A stretch of DNA of 32,174 bases, taken from an uncultured Eubacteriales bacterium. Its GTDB lineage: Bacteria; Bacillota; Clostridia; Oscillospirales; UBA644. Both the position numbers and the translations under genes were made by a program. The notes beneath the pieces were generated by a model. It saw nothing but the letters and a program-made list of their open reading frames with translations. It was not told the origin of the DNA and searched no databases. The stretch is taken from assembly GCA_934486965.1 (NCBI GenBank), contig CAKSQP010000006.1, positions 1 through 32,174 on the forward strand, read 5' to 3'. This document shows, one piece after another, positions 8,301 to 16,100 of the stretch. Position 1 is the first letter of the stretch. Each line of letters begins with the position of its first letter.

Positions 8301-11300
8301 CTACCCCGACGGAAGCCAGATGAAGATAAATCTTCCGCTCTGCCAGACCCCCAACCACAAATATGTATATATAATAGGAAGCGAACGTGTAACTTCGACC
8401 TCTTATGTTATCGCCGATATCGCCGCTCTTGACGCTCTCTTCGGAGAAGTCGGAGGCACTCTCACAATAACCCGTGAAGATATCGACCTCAACAGAGACG
8501 GAATCATCGATTTCGTAAATCAACTCAATAAGGCTATCGCCGACGGCGGTCTTACCTATACCAAAGACGGCAGACAGTGCCTTATGGCTTCCTTCATTCC
8601 TCTTGAAGACGAGAACGGAAACATCACCGTAATTTTCAGAGTTTCTCCGAGAAATGTTTCGGGCGTTTCCTATAAAGAAGTTGCTTCCGATATCGCAAAC
8701 ATCTTTATCGACACCTATTTCGACTATATCGGAATTGACGGCGAAGTTTTCTGGGATAAGAAAGTTCATCTCCAGTCTGCAATCGACGCAATGCTTAACA
8801 GCGGCGTTTCTCTTGACACCGTAACAGACGTTATCGACGAAAACGGCAATATCAACGAGATAACCGACGAAATTCCGTCGCTCGGAAATCTCACCGCAAT
8901 AGGCAACGTAAACAACGGCGCTCTTGAAATTGCAGGCAAATATATAAACGACGTCGGTATCCTCGGCGGAAAACTTGCAGAGACTTCTCTCCAGTTCGGT
9001 TCGTCCGCCGCTGACGCGATAAACGTTCCGTTCTACGTCACTATCGAAGATTTCGATTTGAGCGCTTCGTCTCTTAAATCCGCAAGAAAAGCAGTAACCG
9101 ATGTAAGAAGATATGTAAATATCGAGGGCGTTGACGGTGAACTCAAACTCACCGTAACTTCTCCCGAATCGGTTTACCCCTACTTCATGGCGGCTCTTCT
9201 CGTAACAGGTAAAGCCGACATCGAAAATATCGGAAATATCGATATGAGAGATGTCCTCAAATACGGATACAACCTCGCAAGACCCGTAATTTCCGACAGT
9301 AACCTTTCTGTCGACACTATCGAAAGAACCCTTCTCAAAGCGGAAAAATCGGTTGACCTTTCTTCCTTTAAGAGAATATTCAGCCTTGCGCGCAAAGGTC
9401 TTTCGAACCTTATGAATAACGTTTCCGAAGACGGTTTCTCCTCCGGCGGAACTTACAACGGAACGATAACCTACGATATAAGACAACTTCTTGCCGACAA
9501 ACTCGGACTTTCCGATACTGTCCTCAAACTTATCGCAGAAGCAAATCCCGAAACCGAGGGTGCTGACCCCGCAGGCGTCAAAGCAAACGTCGAGTTCACC
9601 CTCACAAACGTCAACACCACTTATGAAGCGGTAGTCGTTGACGCAAGAGCAGAGGGAATAAAGAACAAATACAGATTCGTAAAAGATCTCGACACCGTTC
9701 TCCCGAATCTCGGTAAAGACGCCGTCGTCGTTCTTCTTTCCGATGTAACGCTCGACAAGACCGCAACATTTAACAGCCCCGCAATTATCGACCTTAACGG
9801 TTTCACCCTCAAAGGAAATCTCGTTTCGAACTGCACAGGCACTTACGGCGTTTCGATTCTTGACTCAAGAATTGATACTTACGGCTGCGGAACTCTTGAC
9901 GGAACCCTTTCCGGCAGATTCACCGTGACCGGCGGTAAATTCACTTCCGACGTTTCCGAAATGCTCAAAACAGGCTATACTCAGGACGAAAACGGATATG
10001 TAACCAACGGCCTTTACACCCTTACCGAAGATATCTACGGCAACATCACCGTAAATGTTTCGGGCGACGTTATCGACGACGCGAAGATCCCCGATCTCAA
10101 GGCATTCGCCGCCGACCTCGGAGCAGACCTTCTCGCGAAATTCTATAACAGCGCCGAAATTTCCGTTGACGGAAACAAGGTTTACAGCGTAAACATAAAC
10201 GACCTTGTAGGATACGTCCAGAGACCCTATAAGGAATCCGCAAAGACGCTTGCAAGCGATCTTGTCGCTTGTATCGACGAAGCAGGTCTTACCTCGCTTA
10301 TAAACAAGGCTCTTGCCGATGTGACCGACTTCGGAAAAGTTGCCTCCGCCGTTGAAAACGGTGAGGATATCCTTTCCTATAATATAAGCACCAAATTCTG
10401 GGACGTTGCCGCAAGAGTTGAAGGCTCGGCAGACGATAATTACCTTACCGCCGACGTCAAACCTTCCGAAAACGGCAAAGACTTCAAAGTTTCCGTTAAA
10501 CTTGCAGATACCGCTACCGCCGAACAGAGAAAGGCGATCGCCGATATCTTCAAGGAACTTGACAAGACCGTTACAATAAACGACCTCGGTGTCAACATCG
10601 CCGATATCGCCCTTAACGGTAAGAAACTTGCAGTAAACTACGACGGCAGAGCAGACGTAAAAGTCGACCTCTCCGTAAATAAAGACTATGCGGCTCTTAT
10701 CGCCGTAATGGTTGCTTACAACACGACAGGCGCTCTTAAAGACGAACTTGTCGCGGCAGTAAATACCTACCTTGACAACGGAACGACCGCAGCCCTCAAA
10801 ACGGCTCTTGAAAAAGTAACCGTCGCTCAGTTCGTGTCCGCAGTCAAATCGGTAAGACGCGCGACAATTGACACAATGCTTTCGTCTCTCGGAATTGAAT
10901 CCGAAGGTATTTCGTCTCTCGAAAATATCTACGACAGAGTTCTGAATGTTGCCGCAGCGGCGCTCAACCGTCTCGATATCACAGGTTCTTCGAGCAAACT
11001 TTCCGCTTTCACTGCCGAAGACTTCGGAACCTACGAATACGAAACAAGCGTAAGACATATTGATCTTAAAGGAACGCTCAAACTCTTTGACGAAGATAAA
11101 GCGATCGTCGTTAAAGATGCCGACGGAAACTTCCTTCTCGAAACAGACGACCTTTCCGAAGCGCTTAATGACAGAAACGACGGAGACGTCCTTTACATCA
11201 ATAAAGCGGTAACCGCTTCTTCCGATATCACCGTTTCGGCTGATGTTGAAATAAAGAACGCGGCAAATATCGACCTCGGCGATTACTCCATCGTTCTCGG

Positions 11301-12252
11301 AAACGAAAACGCAAAAGTAACTTCCGACAGCCGTCTTTCCGTCAAATCGGGTCTCGACCTTTACGAAGTTGTCGAAACCGAAGAAAACGGCAGATATACT
11401 TACACTCTTACTCTTAAGGCGATCGTCGTAATTTCCGCTTCCGGCACCGAAACCAAATACGTGGGTTCGGAACTTGCGAAAGCCCTCAAAGAGGCGACCG
11501 ACGGTTCTACGGTTTATGTAAATATTCCGGCAACCCTCGGCGAAAATGTAACTCTTACTTCTTCCGTTGAAATAGTTTCCGCGTCCAATATCGATTTCAA
11601 CGGCAATAAGATAACCCTTAAAACCGGTAAGACCCTTGTTTCCGATTCTTCGATAATGGCTAACATCGTCGCAGAAAAAGGATACAGGATAACCGAAACT
11701 GTTTCCGACGGCAAATACACATATAAGGCGGAAGCACTTGTTCCCACTATCGCTGTCCCTGCAGTAAACGTTCAGCCCTCAGGCAATATCAGAGGTGCAA
11801 GAGTGGAAGCTGCAAACAAATATATCTATCTTGATACCAACCCGAACGGTATTTCGGCGGCAACCTTCAAGTCGCTTGTAACATTCGCAACGACCAACGC
11901 CGATACCGTAACTTACGAAATCAAGAATAACGGTTCGACCCTCGGAACGGGCGACCTTGTTCCGACGGGCGCAAAGGTGACCGTAACGGCGTCTAACGCT
12001 TCCGGCGCTTCTGCAACCGTAACTTACACCGTAATAATCCTCGGCGATACAAACTGCAACGGACGTATCGAATCGGGCGACGCAACGAGAATTTCGCTGC
12101 ACTATGCAGGTGTAAGAACCATGACCGGCGACGCTCTTCTTGCCGCGGATACAAACCGCAACGGCAGAGTTGAGTCGGGCGACGCAGTCAAGATATCCGT
12201 CAAGTACGCTTATGCTTGGAACGATAAATCTTACGCATCTTCACTCAGATAA
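5368..12252 (+). CDS. Giant secreted multi-module protein with C-terminal type I dockerin
   Basis: A 2294-residue exported protein, probably displayed at the surface. The ATG at 5368 follows GGAGG and gives a signal peptide (basic MKTKVSTR, hydrophobic 9-22, cleavage near residue 30). Residues 46-557 and 558-1040 are a diverged internal duplication. An isolated calcium-type loop D-L-N-R-D-G-I-I-D lies at 1040-1048. Residues about 1540-1640 contain a beta-helix-like stretch with IIDLNGFTLKG. Two tandem units of about 106 residues start at Ala1912 and Ala2018, each with a DGDVLYI/DGSTVYV strand and an IDLGDYSI/IDFNGNKI turn. An Ig-like segment precedes two dockerin loops, D2227-D2238 (DTNCNGRIESGD) and D2261-D2272 (DTNRNGRVESGD), 34 residues apart. 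No catalytic domain is recognisable. The next gene, 17 nt on, encodes a cohesin-like receptor, so cell-surface tethering is likely. Confidence 0.9.
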   Translation: MKTKVSTRIVSVVLLVAMIFSCMNLPLAAVSFNGESDYETKTGILVAENYGSLNAYEKAILSSKALSGDSYSGKIGVNESLVTVDSETKTVTAAEPSSNDGVSRWIPVSCEVFYKDSDGNDKSAGTFEFEDGKATFTCPSDSYHIDVTYGLYINADETLQKRLLDAPAYLAGATINLNYIYGQRGSVNIVGDNIDSLYKLTTGELKKVYPSGMTATVYLEEGAARDAIISLKNETVANGGKLKLYNLILSYNSSANKVLWLANNAAEVKAEFESLYERFDAISSSDSSVRKLASDASTFGFSGEAEKMTEALDYLADVVTELANVNAKYWAVEDLVDKTASSDEFAALNSAISSAIQKRYTSLVSEHGDETVKNPLLAGYYTVTKGVAQSRVEVTVRAEVVDNNSADSKTLTTLSDIKTVDLVLSTGATEAEILEAIEDSGIKAAAKAVWDSEYGIDETNYDVVVDGVPSTLSENVSVTVTYVPKTYNVTYNYETKSTDTVPYGYRITLAKHSDSAKSYDYTVNGALYREGSVYKVTGDTVLSRNEGKAVSEYNVTTVIAGSDYPGSLLTAEEKAVITSRGLVDSSVWYRLPDQNANLVVVSSAGENKYNVTAADCFSGLLSGSAWKAVKGYVVDGDGNDVASFDIANGSAQFDYDGDFDHVKVEYSLTVPEIGASDISKYINLPNSLVAEAAAQRKALDDMLSDDLVKGLSEVYGKRLDMIESLAKDYTPEAREAVEKILEECVDETSANRSLYLYEYILNYQAQGLAFYYADGNAAKMAYQTETLRDCLNILWEDPSFQKDLEDPDISKYKDRLAVVKDDLQDVALVPVNGNIDGSSDYLANLVAAIDAAAGKTSAHEVTGDLKLLATVTAAAPDTSSVTVTVNVVDKNGNNVYTAKGSRSFASDGAIGEDGVAKLEALIASLKSGYAIDEVHYALTVEGTLPEAGDAVSENMSVVYTWAPVRYTVKIDGEADQYIYPDGSQMKINLPLCQTPNHKYVYIIGSERVTSTSYVIADIAALDALFGEVGGTLTITREDIDLNRDGIIDFVNQLNKAIADGGLTYTKDGRQCLMASFIPLEDENGNITVIFRVSPRNVSGVSYKEVASDIANIFIDTYFDYIGIDGEVFWDKKVHLQSAIDAMLNSGVSLDTVTDVIDENGNINEITDEIPSLGNLTAIGNVNNGALEIAGKYINDVGILGGKLAETSLQFGSSAADAINVPFYVTIEDFDLSASSLKSARKAVTDVRRYVNIEGVDGELKLTVTSPESVYPYFMAALLVTGKADIENIGNIDMRDVLKYGYNLARPVISDSNLSVDTIERTLLKAEKSVDLSSFKRIFSLARKGLSNLMNNVSEDGFSSGGTYNGTITYDIRQLLADKLGLSDTVLKLIAEANPETEGADPAGVKANVEFTLTNVNTTYEAVVVDARAEGIKNKYRFVKDLDTVLPNLGKDAVVVLLSDVTLDKTATFNSPAIIDLNGFTLKGNLVSNCTGTYGVSILDSRIDTYGCGTLDGTLSGRFTVTGGKFTSDVSEMLKTGYTQDENGYVTNGLYTLTEDIYGNITVNVSGDVIDDAKIPDLKAFAADLGADLLAKFYNSAEISVDGNKVYSVNINDLVGYVQRPYKESAKTLASDLVACIDEAGLTSLINKALADVTDFGKVASAVENGEDILSYNISTKFWDVAARVEGSADDNYLTADVKPSENGKDFKVSVKLADTATAEQRKAIADIFKELDKTVTINDLGVNIADIALNGKKLAVNYDGRADVKVDLSVNKDYAALIAVMVAYNTTGALKDELVAAVNTYLDNGTTAALKTALEKVTVAQFVSAVKSVRRATIDTMLSSLGIESEGISSLENIYDRVLNVAAAALNRLDITGSSSKLSAFTAEDFGTYEYETSVRHIDLKGTLKLFDEDKAIVVKDADGNFLLETDDLSEALNDRNDGDVLYINKAVTASSDITVSADVEIKNAANIDLGDYSIVLGNENAKVTSDSRLSVKSGLDLYEVVETEENGRYTYTLTLKAIVVISASGTETKYVGSELAKALKEATDGSTVYVNIPATLGENVTLTSSVEIVSASNIDFNGNKITLKTGKTLVSDSSIMANIVAEKGYRITETVSDGKYTYKAEALVPTIAVPAVNVQPSGNIRGARVEAANKYIYLDTNPNGISAATFKSLVTFATTNADTVTYEIKNNGSTLGTGDLVPTGAKVTVTASNASGASATVTYTVIILGDTNCNGRIESGDATRISLHYAGVRTMTGDALLAADTNRNGRVESGDAVKISVKYAYAWNDKSYASSLR
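5503..8487 (+). repeat. Internal duplication in the giant dockerin protein (two ~0.5-kilo-residue modules)
   Basis: Protein-level repeat: module 1 is residues 46-557 (5503-7038) and module 2 is residues 558-1040 (7039-8487). Matching landmarks occur in the same order: NAYEKAILSSKAL with TAEEKAVITSRGL; DSDGNDKSAGTFEFEDG with DGDGNDVASFDIANG; HIDVTYGLYI with HVKVEYSLTV; YGIDETNYDVVVDG with YAIDEVHYALTVEG; and LSENVSVTVTYVP with VSENMSVVYTWAP. Divergence is high, so the duplication is old. Confidence 0.75.
11101..11733 (+). repeat. Two tandem ~106-residue units near the C-terminus of the giant protein
   Basis: Unit 1 covers residues 1912-2017 and unit 2 residues 2018-2122. Aligned landmarks are AIVVKDADG with AIVVISASG, LSEALNDRNDGDVLYI with LAKALKEATDGSTVYV, SADVEIKNAANIDLGDYSI with TSSVEIVSASNIDFNGNKI, and VVETEENGRYTYT with ITETVSDGKYTYK. 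They look like short beta-solenoid modules. Confidence 0.75.
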
Positions 12253-12269
12253 CGATAGGAGGAATTAAC

Positions 12270-13364
12270 ATGAAAAAAACCGCAAAAATACTGACATTTC
12301 TGCTGATTATTTCAATTCTCGCAAGCCTCTTTGCTTTCAATACCGCCGCGGCGGTATCGGGCAAAGCGGGCCAGACCGTTAAGGTAACTTTCAGTTTCCC
12401 CAATGCTTACGGCGCAAACGGACATATTACATACTCAAATCCCGGAATCCTTTCCGACGTGTCCGTTTCGAGTAACCTTGCAGGAACCTGTACGAAAGAC
12501 GCATTCCTCGTTTTCGGCATATCGAAAACGACCGTCACCGTAACAGTCACCGCAAAGATAAACTCTTCCGCAAAAGCAGGCGACAGTTGTACCATTTCCA
12601 TCGCCGACGCGGAATACACCGTAAACGATAACGGCGACGTTGCTTCGTCTCCGAAGTCCGATGTTATAACCGTTGCCGCAACTCAGAGCGGCGGAAATCA
12701 GGGAGGAAACTCCGGCGGAAATAACAACAAGCCCTCTTCCAAAATCGACTATACAGAACTCAACCGTCAGATAAAAATAGCGTCTTCTCTTGAAAAGACA
12801 GGTTACACCGACGCAAGCTGGAAGAACATGACCGACGCTCTCGCCGCTGCCCGTAAACTTACTTCGAGCAACAGCCAGTCCGCAGTCGACGCAGGCGCTA
12901 AACGCCTTGCCGACGCGATAGCAGCCCTCGAAAAAGTTGACTACTCCAAACTTCGCGAAGCTCTCGATCAGGTTCAGTCCTTTATCGACGGAAGCGACTT
13001 TGCAAGCACATGGGCTGCCCTTATGGGCGCCGTTGACAACGGAAATTCGATGCTCAAGAGCGGAAATCAGGCTGACATAGACGCCGCTGCAGAGGCTCTT
13101 ATCACCTGCCTTGACGCAATGAAAGCAAAACTCAACGATATGACCAAAACCGTTGAAGTTCCCGTCGAAGTTCCCGTTGAAGTAGAACCCTCGGGTCCCT
13201 ACTGCAACATCACCTGGCACCTCGTTCTCATAATCCTCTTCTTCGTATCTCTTGCGGTAAATATCGTATTTGTCGTTCTTACCGTTCTCTGGTTTATGAA
13301 GAAGAAAAAGAACACCAAAGACACAACTCCTCTCGTTGACTACAAAATAGGCGACGACGACTAA
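12270..13364 (+). CDS. Membrane-anchored cohesin-like protein with two FIVAR repeats
   Basis: A probable surface receptor for dockerin-bearing proteins. AGGAGG precedes the ATG. Residues 1-28 are a signal peptide ending NTAAA. Residues 30-138 look like a cohesin beta-sandwich: AGQTVKVTFSFPN (the usual opening, valuing limited change in conformation), GHITYSNPGILSDVSV, then FLVFGISKTTVTVTVTAKI and ISIADAEYTVNDNGD. A Gly/Asn linker (139-157) follows. Two helical FIVAR-like repeats cover about 163-222 and 225-289. A short VEVPVEVPVEVE stalk leads to one membrane helix (316-343) and the tail KKKKNTKDTTPLVDYKIGDDD. Anchoring is thus by a C-terminal helix, with no LPXTG. Position directly after the dockerin gene supports a ligand-receptor pair. 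The cohesin call is from pattern only and needs a profile search. Confidence 0.8.
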   Translation: MKKTAKILTFLLIISILASLFAFNTAAAVSGKAGQTVKVTFSFPNAYGANGHITYSNPGILSDVSVSSNLAGTCTKDAFLVFGISKTTVTVTVTAKINSSAKAGDSCTISIADAEYTVNDNGDVASSPKSDVITVAATQSGGNQGGNSGGNNNKPSSKIDYTELNRQIKIASSLEKTGYTDASWKNMTDALAAARKLTSSNSQSAVDAGAKRLADAIAALEKVDYSKLREALDQVQSFIDGSDFASTWAALMGAVDNGNSMLKSGNQADIDAAAEALITCLDAMKAKLNDMTKTVEVPVEVPVEVEPSGPYCNITWHLVLIILFFVSLAVNIVFVVLTVLWFMKKKKNTKDTTPLVDYKIGDDD

Positions 13365-13378
13365 TTCAGAAAAATGTG

Positions 13379-13404
13379 TATGCCCGAGCGGCGGTTCGGG
13401 CATA
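13379..13404 (+). other. Intercistronic hairpin without a T run
   Basis: TATGCCCGA (13379-13387) pairs perfectly with TCGGGCATA (13396-13404) around an 8-nt loop. No T tract follows, so it is a poor terminator. It lies between the cohesin-like gene and the HD-GYP/EAL gene and may mark an mRNA end or processing site that lowers downstream expression. Confidence 0.6.
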
Positions 13405-13432
13405 CCGATACTCTTAAAAAGGGGAAGAACCC

Positions 13433-14905
13433 GTGGAAAATAATACTTGGAAGCGAAAAGAATACGAAACTTGGGAAGAAGCGTTTATGGGACTTTGCCC
13501 TGCCGTAAGACAGCAGTCGGTAAGAGTCGCCGCATATACGCAGGTCCTTTATAACGAGGCGTGCGAAAAGCGTTTTGCACAGTCTCCCGAATATAAAGAA
13601 TATCCCGACAGAATTAAGGGTAAATATTCGGAACTTGCCTATAAATGCGGAATGTATCACCAGATAGGCAAGGCGCTTGTTCCCGAAGAATATCAGATAT
13701 GGCAGAAAGACTTTACCGATGAGGAAAAAGCGGTCTACCGCAAATATACCTCCGACGGAAGAGTTCTTGCCGCCTCTCTTCAGGAAAAAACGCAGCGCGC
13801 CAAAGGCAAACGCACAGGCAATTTCGAAGAGATACCGACTTCCAACATTCCGTGGCTTATGATTCGCGAAGCGTGCGGACAGCACGAAGAAAAATTCGAC
13901 GGGACAGGCTATCCCTCAGGTCTTAAAGGTTCGGAAATAAGCCCGATCGCTCAGATCGTCGGACTTGCCAAAATGCTCGACAGGCTTTCCGCCGAAACAA
14001 AGTCGGAAAACCCGTTTGCCGAAGCGTTCGACGCAATCTGTGCCGAAGAAAACAAGGCTTTTTCTCCCGAACTTATCGAAATTTTCAAGACGGCAAAGGC
14101 AAAATGCCGCGGCGTCTACACAAAATTCATTCACTACACAATGACTTTGCCGAAGACCGTTCCTTTGGTCGATAAGCATAAAAAACGCCCGATGGGTCTT
14201 TCTTACCGCCCGATAGTTTCGGCGGAAAATGTCCCCGTCGCGTTTGAGGCGGAAAGTTGGTTCGGCGGAATCGCAGGCAGAGAGGGCGACAGGGAGATCT
14301 CCGCCGATATAGAACCTCTGCTCAAAAGAACCGCCCTTGTCGCGGATATGTCGTTCTACTTCTTATATGAAGCGACCGACCTTCTGCTCCGCGAACAGAA
14401 CTGCAAACTCGAAAACGACGGCGTTCTCTTGAATATGCTGCCGGGGTTCTACTCTCCGCAAAGTTATCTCCAACGCTTTACAAAACTTTTCGAAGATCAG
14501 CCGATAAACAAAGAAAAACTTATCCTGACTCTTCCTCAGTCCACCGTCCTTTCGGCAAACAAAGCGACTCTCGATGTTATTTCGAGATACATAAAGAACG
14601 GAATAAACCTTTTGCTTGACGGCTGGGATTACCGCAGTTTTCCCGTCGATAAAGTTAAGGAACTCGGCATAAAAGCCGTAAGACCCGACCCGTCGCTTTA
14701 CCTTTCCGCCGATTTCGCAGGAGTGCTTTCCTCGCTTCCCGATCTCGGGATAACGGTCTACGCCGCGGGAGCCGAAACTTCCGACGCGTTCCGCTGGCTT
14801 GCCGCCTGCAAGGTCTCTCATATCGCAGGCCCTATCTGCGGACACGAAATGACCGAGGACGATATAATCCGCGAACTTCTCGTAAAAGACCGCGAAAACG
14901 CCTGA
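13433..14905 (+). CDS. Degenerate HD-GYP / EAL two-domain protein, probable c-di-GMP receptor
   Basis: A soluble 490-residue protein joining two c-di-GMP phosphodiesterase folds, both with damaged active sites. GTG start at 13433 with AAGGGGAAG before it. Residues 20-190 are HD-GYP-like: YHQIGKALVP replaces H-D-I-G-K (Asp to Gln77), QHEEKFDGTGYPSGLKG keeps the GYP signature but has Gln150 for the first His of HHE, and the AD-x-x-D segment reads AKMLDRLS. Residues 258-480 are EAL-like: RPIVSAENVPVAFEAESW (EAL reads E-A-E at 272-274), Asn334 in VLLNMLPG, LTLPQS in place of L-E-I-T-E, LLDGWD for LDDFG, Arg417 where the catalytic Lys of K-x-D is expected, and AAGAET for AEGVET (Ala445). Binding without hydrolysis is the likely role, as in other degenerate EAL receptors. 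It may link c-di-GMP to this surface locus. Confidence 0.82.
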   Translation: MENNTWKRKEYETWEEAFMGLCPAVRQQSVRVAAYTQVLYNEACEKRFAQSPEYKEYPDRIKGKYSELAYKCGMYHQIGKALVPEEYQIWQKDFTDEEKAVYRKYTSDGRVLAASLQEKTQRAKGKRTGNFEEIPTSNIPWLMIREACGQHEEKFDGTGYPSGLKGSEISPIAQIVGLAKMLDRLSAETKSENPFAEAFDAICAEENKAFSPELIEIFKTAKAKCRGVYTKFIHYTMTLPKTVPLVDKHKKRPMGLSYRPIVSAENVPVAFEAESWFGGIAGREGDREISADIEPLLKRTALVADMSFYFLYEATDLLLREQNCKLENDGVLLNMLPGFYSPQSYLQRFTKLFEDQPINKEKLILTLPQSTVLSANKATLDVISRYIKNGINLLLDGWDYRSFPVDKVKELGIKAVRPDPSLYLSADFAGVLSSLPDLGITVYAAGAETSDAFRWLAACKVSHIAGPICGHEMTEDDIIRELLVKDRENA

Positions 14906-14925
14906 CTTAAAAAGGAGAAAAACAA

Positions 14926-16008
14926 ATGCCTACGCCTTACGACCATATCCCCGAAGAACTGAAAAAACAGGCGCAGGCCGACGCTTCTCCGAAAAAAGAA
15001 GAAAAGAAAAAGGCTGACAAAATAACCGGCGCGGAAAAAAGTCAGAAAAGACTTTTCAAATACCGCCGCGGCGGCGTGGTCCTTTCCGAAGACGAAGTAA
15101 AAGAAATAAAAGCAGGCAGAAAAAAACTCCGCCGCGAAATGAAAGCCCGCGGAATAAAAAGCAAGCGCGAATTCGAACTTACCGCTTCGGGCTTGGGGCT
15201 TTACTTTGATAAACGCCGATTTTTCCCGTTTCTGTGGTGGCTCTTTTCGGGCAAAGGTCTTCTCGCTCTGCTCGCCGCAACGCTGGGCGCTTTGCTTTTG
15301 TTTCTCGCGATTTCAAAAGTCGCCGAACTTCGCGGACATTTCACCATAAATATGACCGACGATCTTCTTAAAGAGGGCTTTACCCTCTCCGAAACGATAG
15401 GTTTCGAGAACAAATCGTCGAACCTTTATTCCGACCCCGTTGAAGACGCTCCCTGTATTTCGGTCGTCGAAATTCCCGATAATATCGACCAAATCGAGGG
15501 TTCTCACAACGGAAAAGAATATTTTGCCTATACCATTTATATCCGTAACGAGGGCGATATCCCCGCCGATTACGAATATGAAATAGATATCAATTCCGAA
15601 GGACTGAACCTTTCCGTCGCCTCCTGGGTAATGCTTTTTGAAGACGGCGAAATGACCTTCTACGCAAAACGCGGTGCCGACGGCGAACCCGAGGCAATCC
15701 CCGAAAAGGGAAACACCTCCTTTGCCTATAACAAAGCCCCGTTTCTGTCGGTCGCGAAATATCCCGACGAACAGTTTGAGGTAATAAAGTCGATCGGCGA
15801 CAAAGCCTTTTACCGCCTTATTCCTATCCCGTTCGTTTCCGATGCCGTTATCGCATCGGGAACGCAGGAATATGTCTGCCCCGGCGATATCCATAAATAT
15901 ACCGTCGTTCTGTGGCTTGAGGGGGACGACCCCGACTGCACTGACGACCTTATCGGCGGACATCTCGGAATTGAAATGAATTTCAGACTTACAAAATCTT
16001 ACAGATGA
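14926..16008 (+). CDS. Bitopic membrane protein with exported C-terminal domain ending in WLEGxDxDC motif
   Basis: No named family recognised. AAAGGAG precedes the ATG. Residues 1-108 are a charged, Lys/Glu-rich cytoplasmic region (KKEEKKKADK, GRKKLRREMKARG), followed by a single membrane helix near 110-132. The remaining 225 residues should face outside and look like a beta-rich domain, with YFAYTIYIRNEGDIPADYEY resembling the strand that carries conjugal TasA/camelysin-type folds. Near the end it reads TVVLWLEGDDPDC (Cys338), the same C-terminal signature found in the exported proteins at 18124 and 23414-24760. Unlike those it has no T-Y-A-W leader, so it may be an uncleaved anchor or assembly platform for the subunits. 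It sits 20 nt after the HD-GYP/EAL gene, suggesting co-translation and perhaps signalling through its cytoplasmic region. Confidence 0.7.
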   Translation: MPTPYDHIPEELKKQAQADASPKKEEKKKADKITGAEKSQKRLFKYRRGGVVLSEDEVKEIKAGRKKLRREMKARGIKSKREFELTASGLGLYFDKRRFFPFLWWLFSGKGLLALLAATLGALLLFLAISKVAELRGHFTINMTDDLLKEGFTLSETIGFENKSSNLYSDPVEDAPCISVVEIPDNIDQIEGSHNGKEYFAYTIYIRNEGDIPADYEYEIDINSEGLNLSVASWVMLFEDGEMTFYAKRGADGEPEAIPEKGNTSFAYNKAPFLSVAKYPDEQFEVIKSIGDKAFYRLIPIPFVSDAVIASGTQEYVCPGDIHKYTVVLWLEGDDPDCTDDLIGGHLGIEMNFRLTKSYR

Positions 16009-16060
16009 ATGTGATTATTGCTTTTATACTCCGATAAGAAAGCAATTTTACATAAAAAAA

Positions 16061-16074
16061 TCCGCGAAAGCGGA
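16061..16074 (+). other. GAAA-tetraloop hairpin in the leader of the major subunit gene
   Basis: TCCGC (16061-16065), GAAA, GCGGA (16070-16074) make a short stable GNRA-capped hairpin flanked by A runs, 26 nt upstream of the start codon at 16101. On this strand it lacks a T tract, so it is more likely a 5' mRNA-stabilising or processing structure than a terminator. Confidence 0.45.
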
Positions 16075-16100
16075 AAAAATAAACAAAGGAGACAAAAATC

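Noticed and set aside
7762..9486. Long minus-strand open frame (574 codons) inside the giant gene, with similar ones at 6229-7350 and 9865-11058
   Set aside because: They lie antisense to a clear coding frame with signal peptide, repeats and dockerin, lack ribosome sites, and have a composition rich in Cys, Arg and Val-Gly runs with no recognisable domain. They follow from codon bias on the other strand.
5368..13364. Cellulosome gene cluster
   Set aside because: There are no glycoside hydrolase or carbohydrate-binding domains and only one dockerin and one cohesin-like domain.
16009..16100. Separate sigma-A promoter for the major subunit gene
   Set aside because: A TATACT at 16025-16030 exists but no acceptable -35 hexamer lies at 16-18 nt; the nearest, TTACAG, is 20 nt away. 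It cannot be claimed from sequence.
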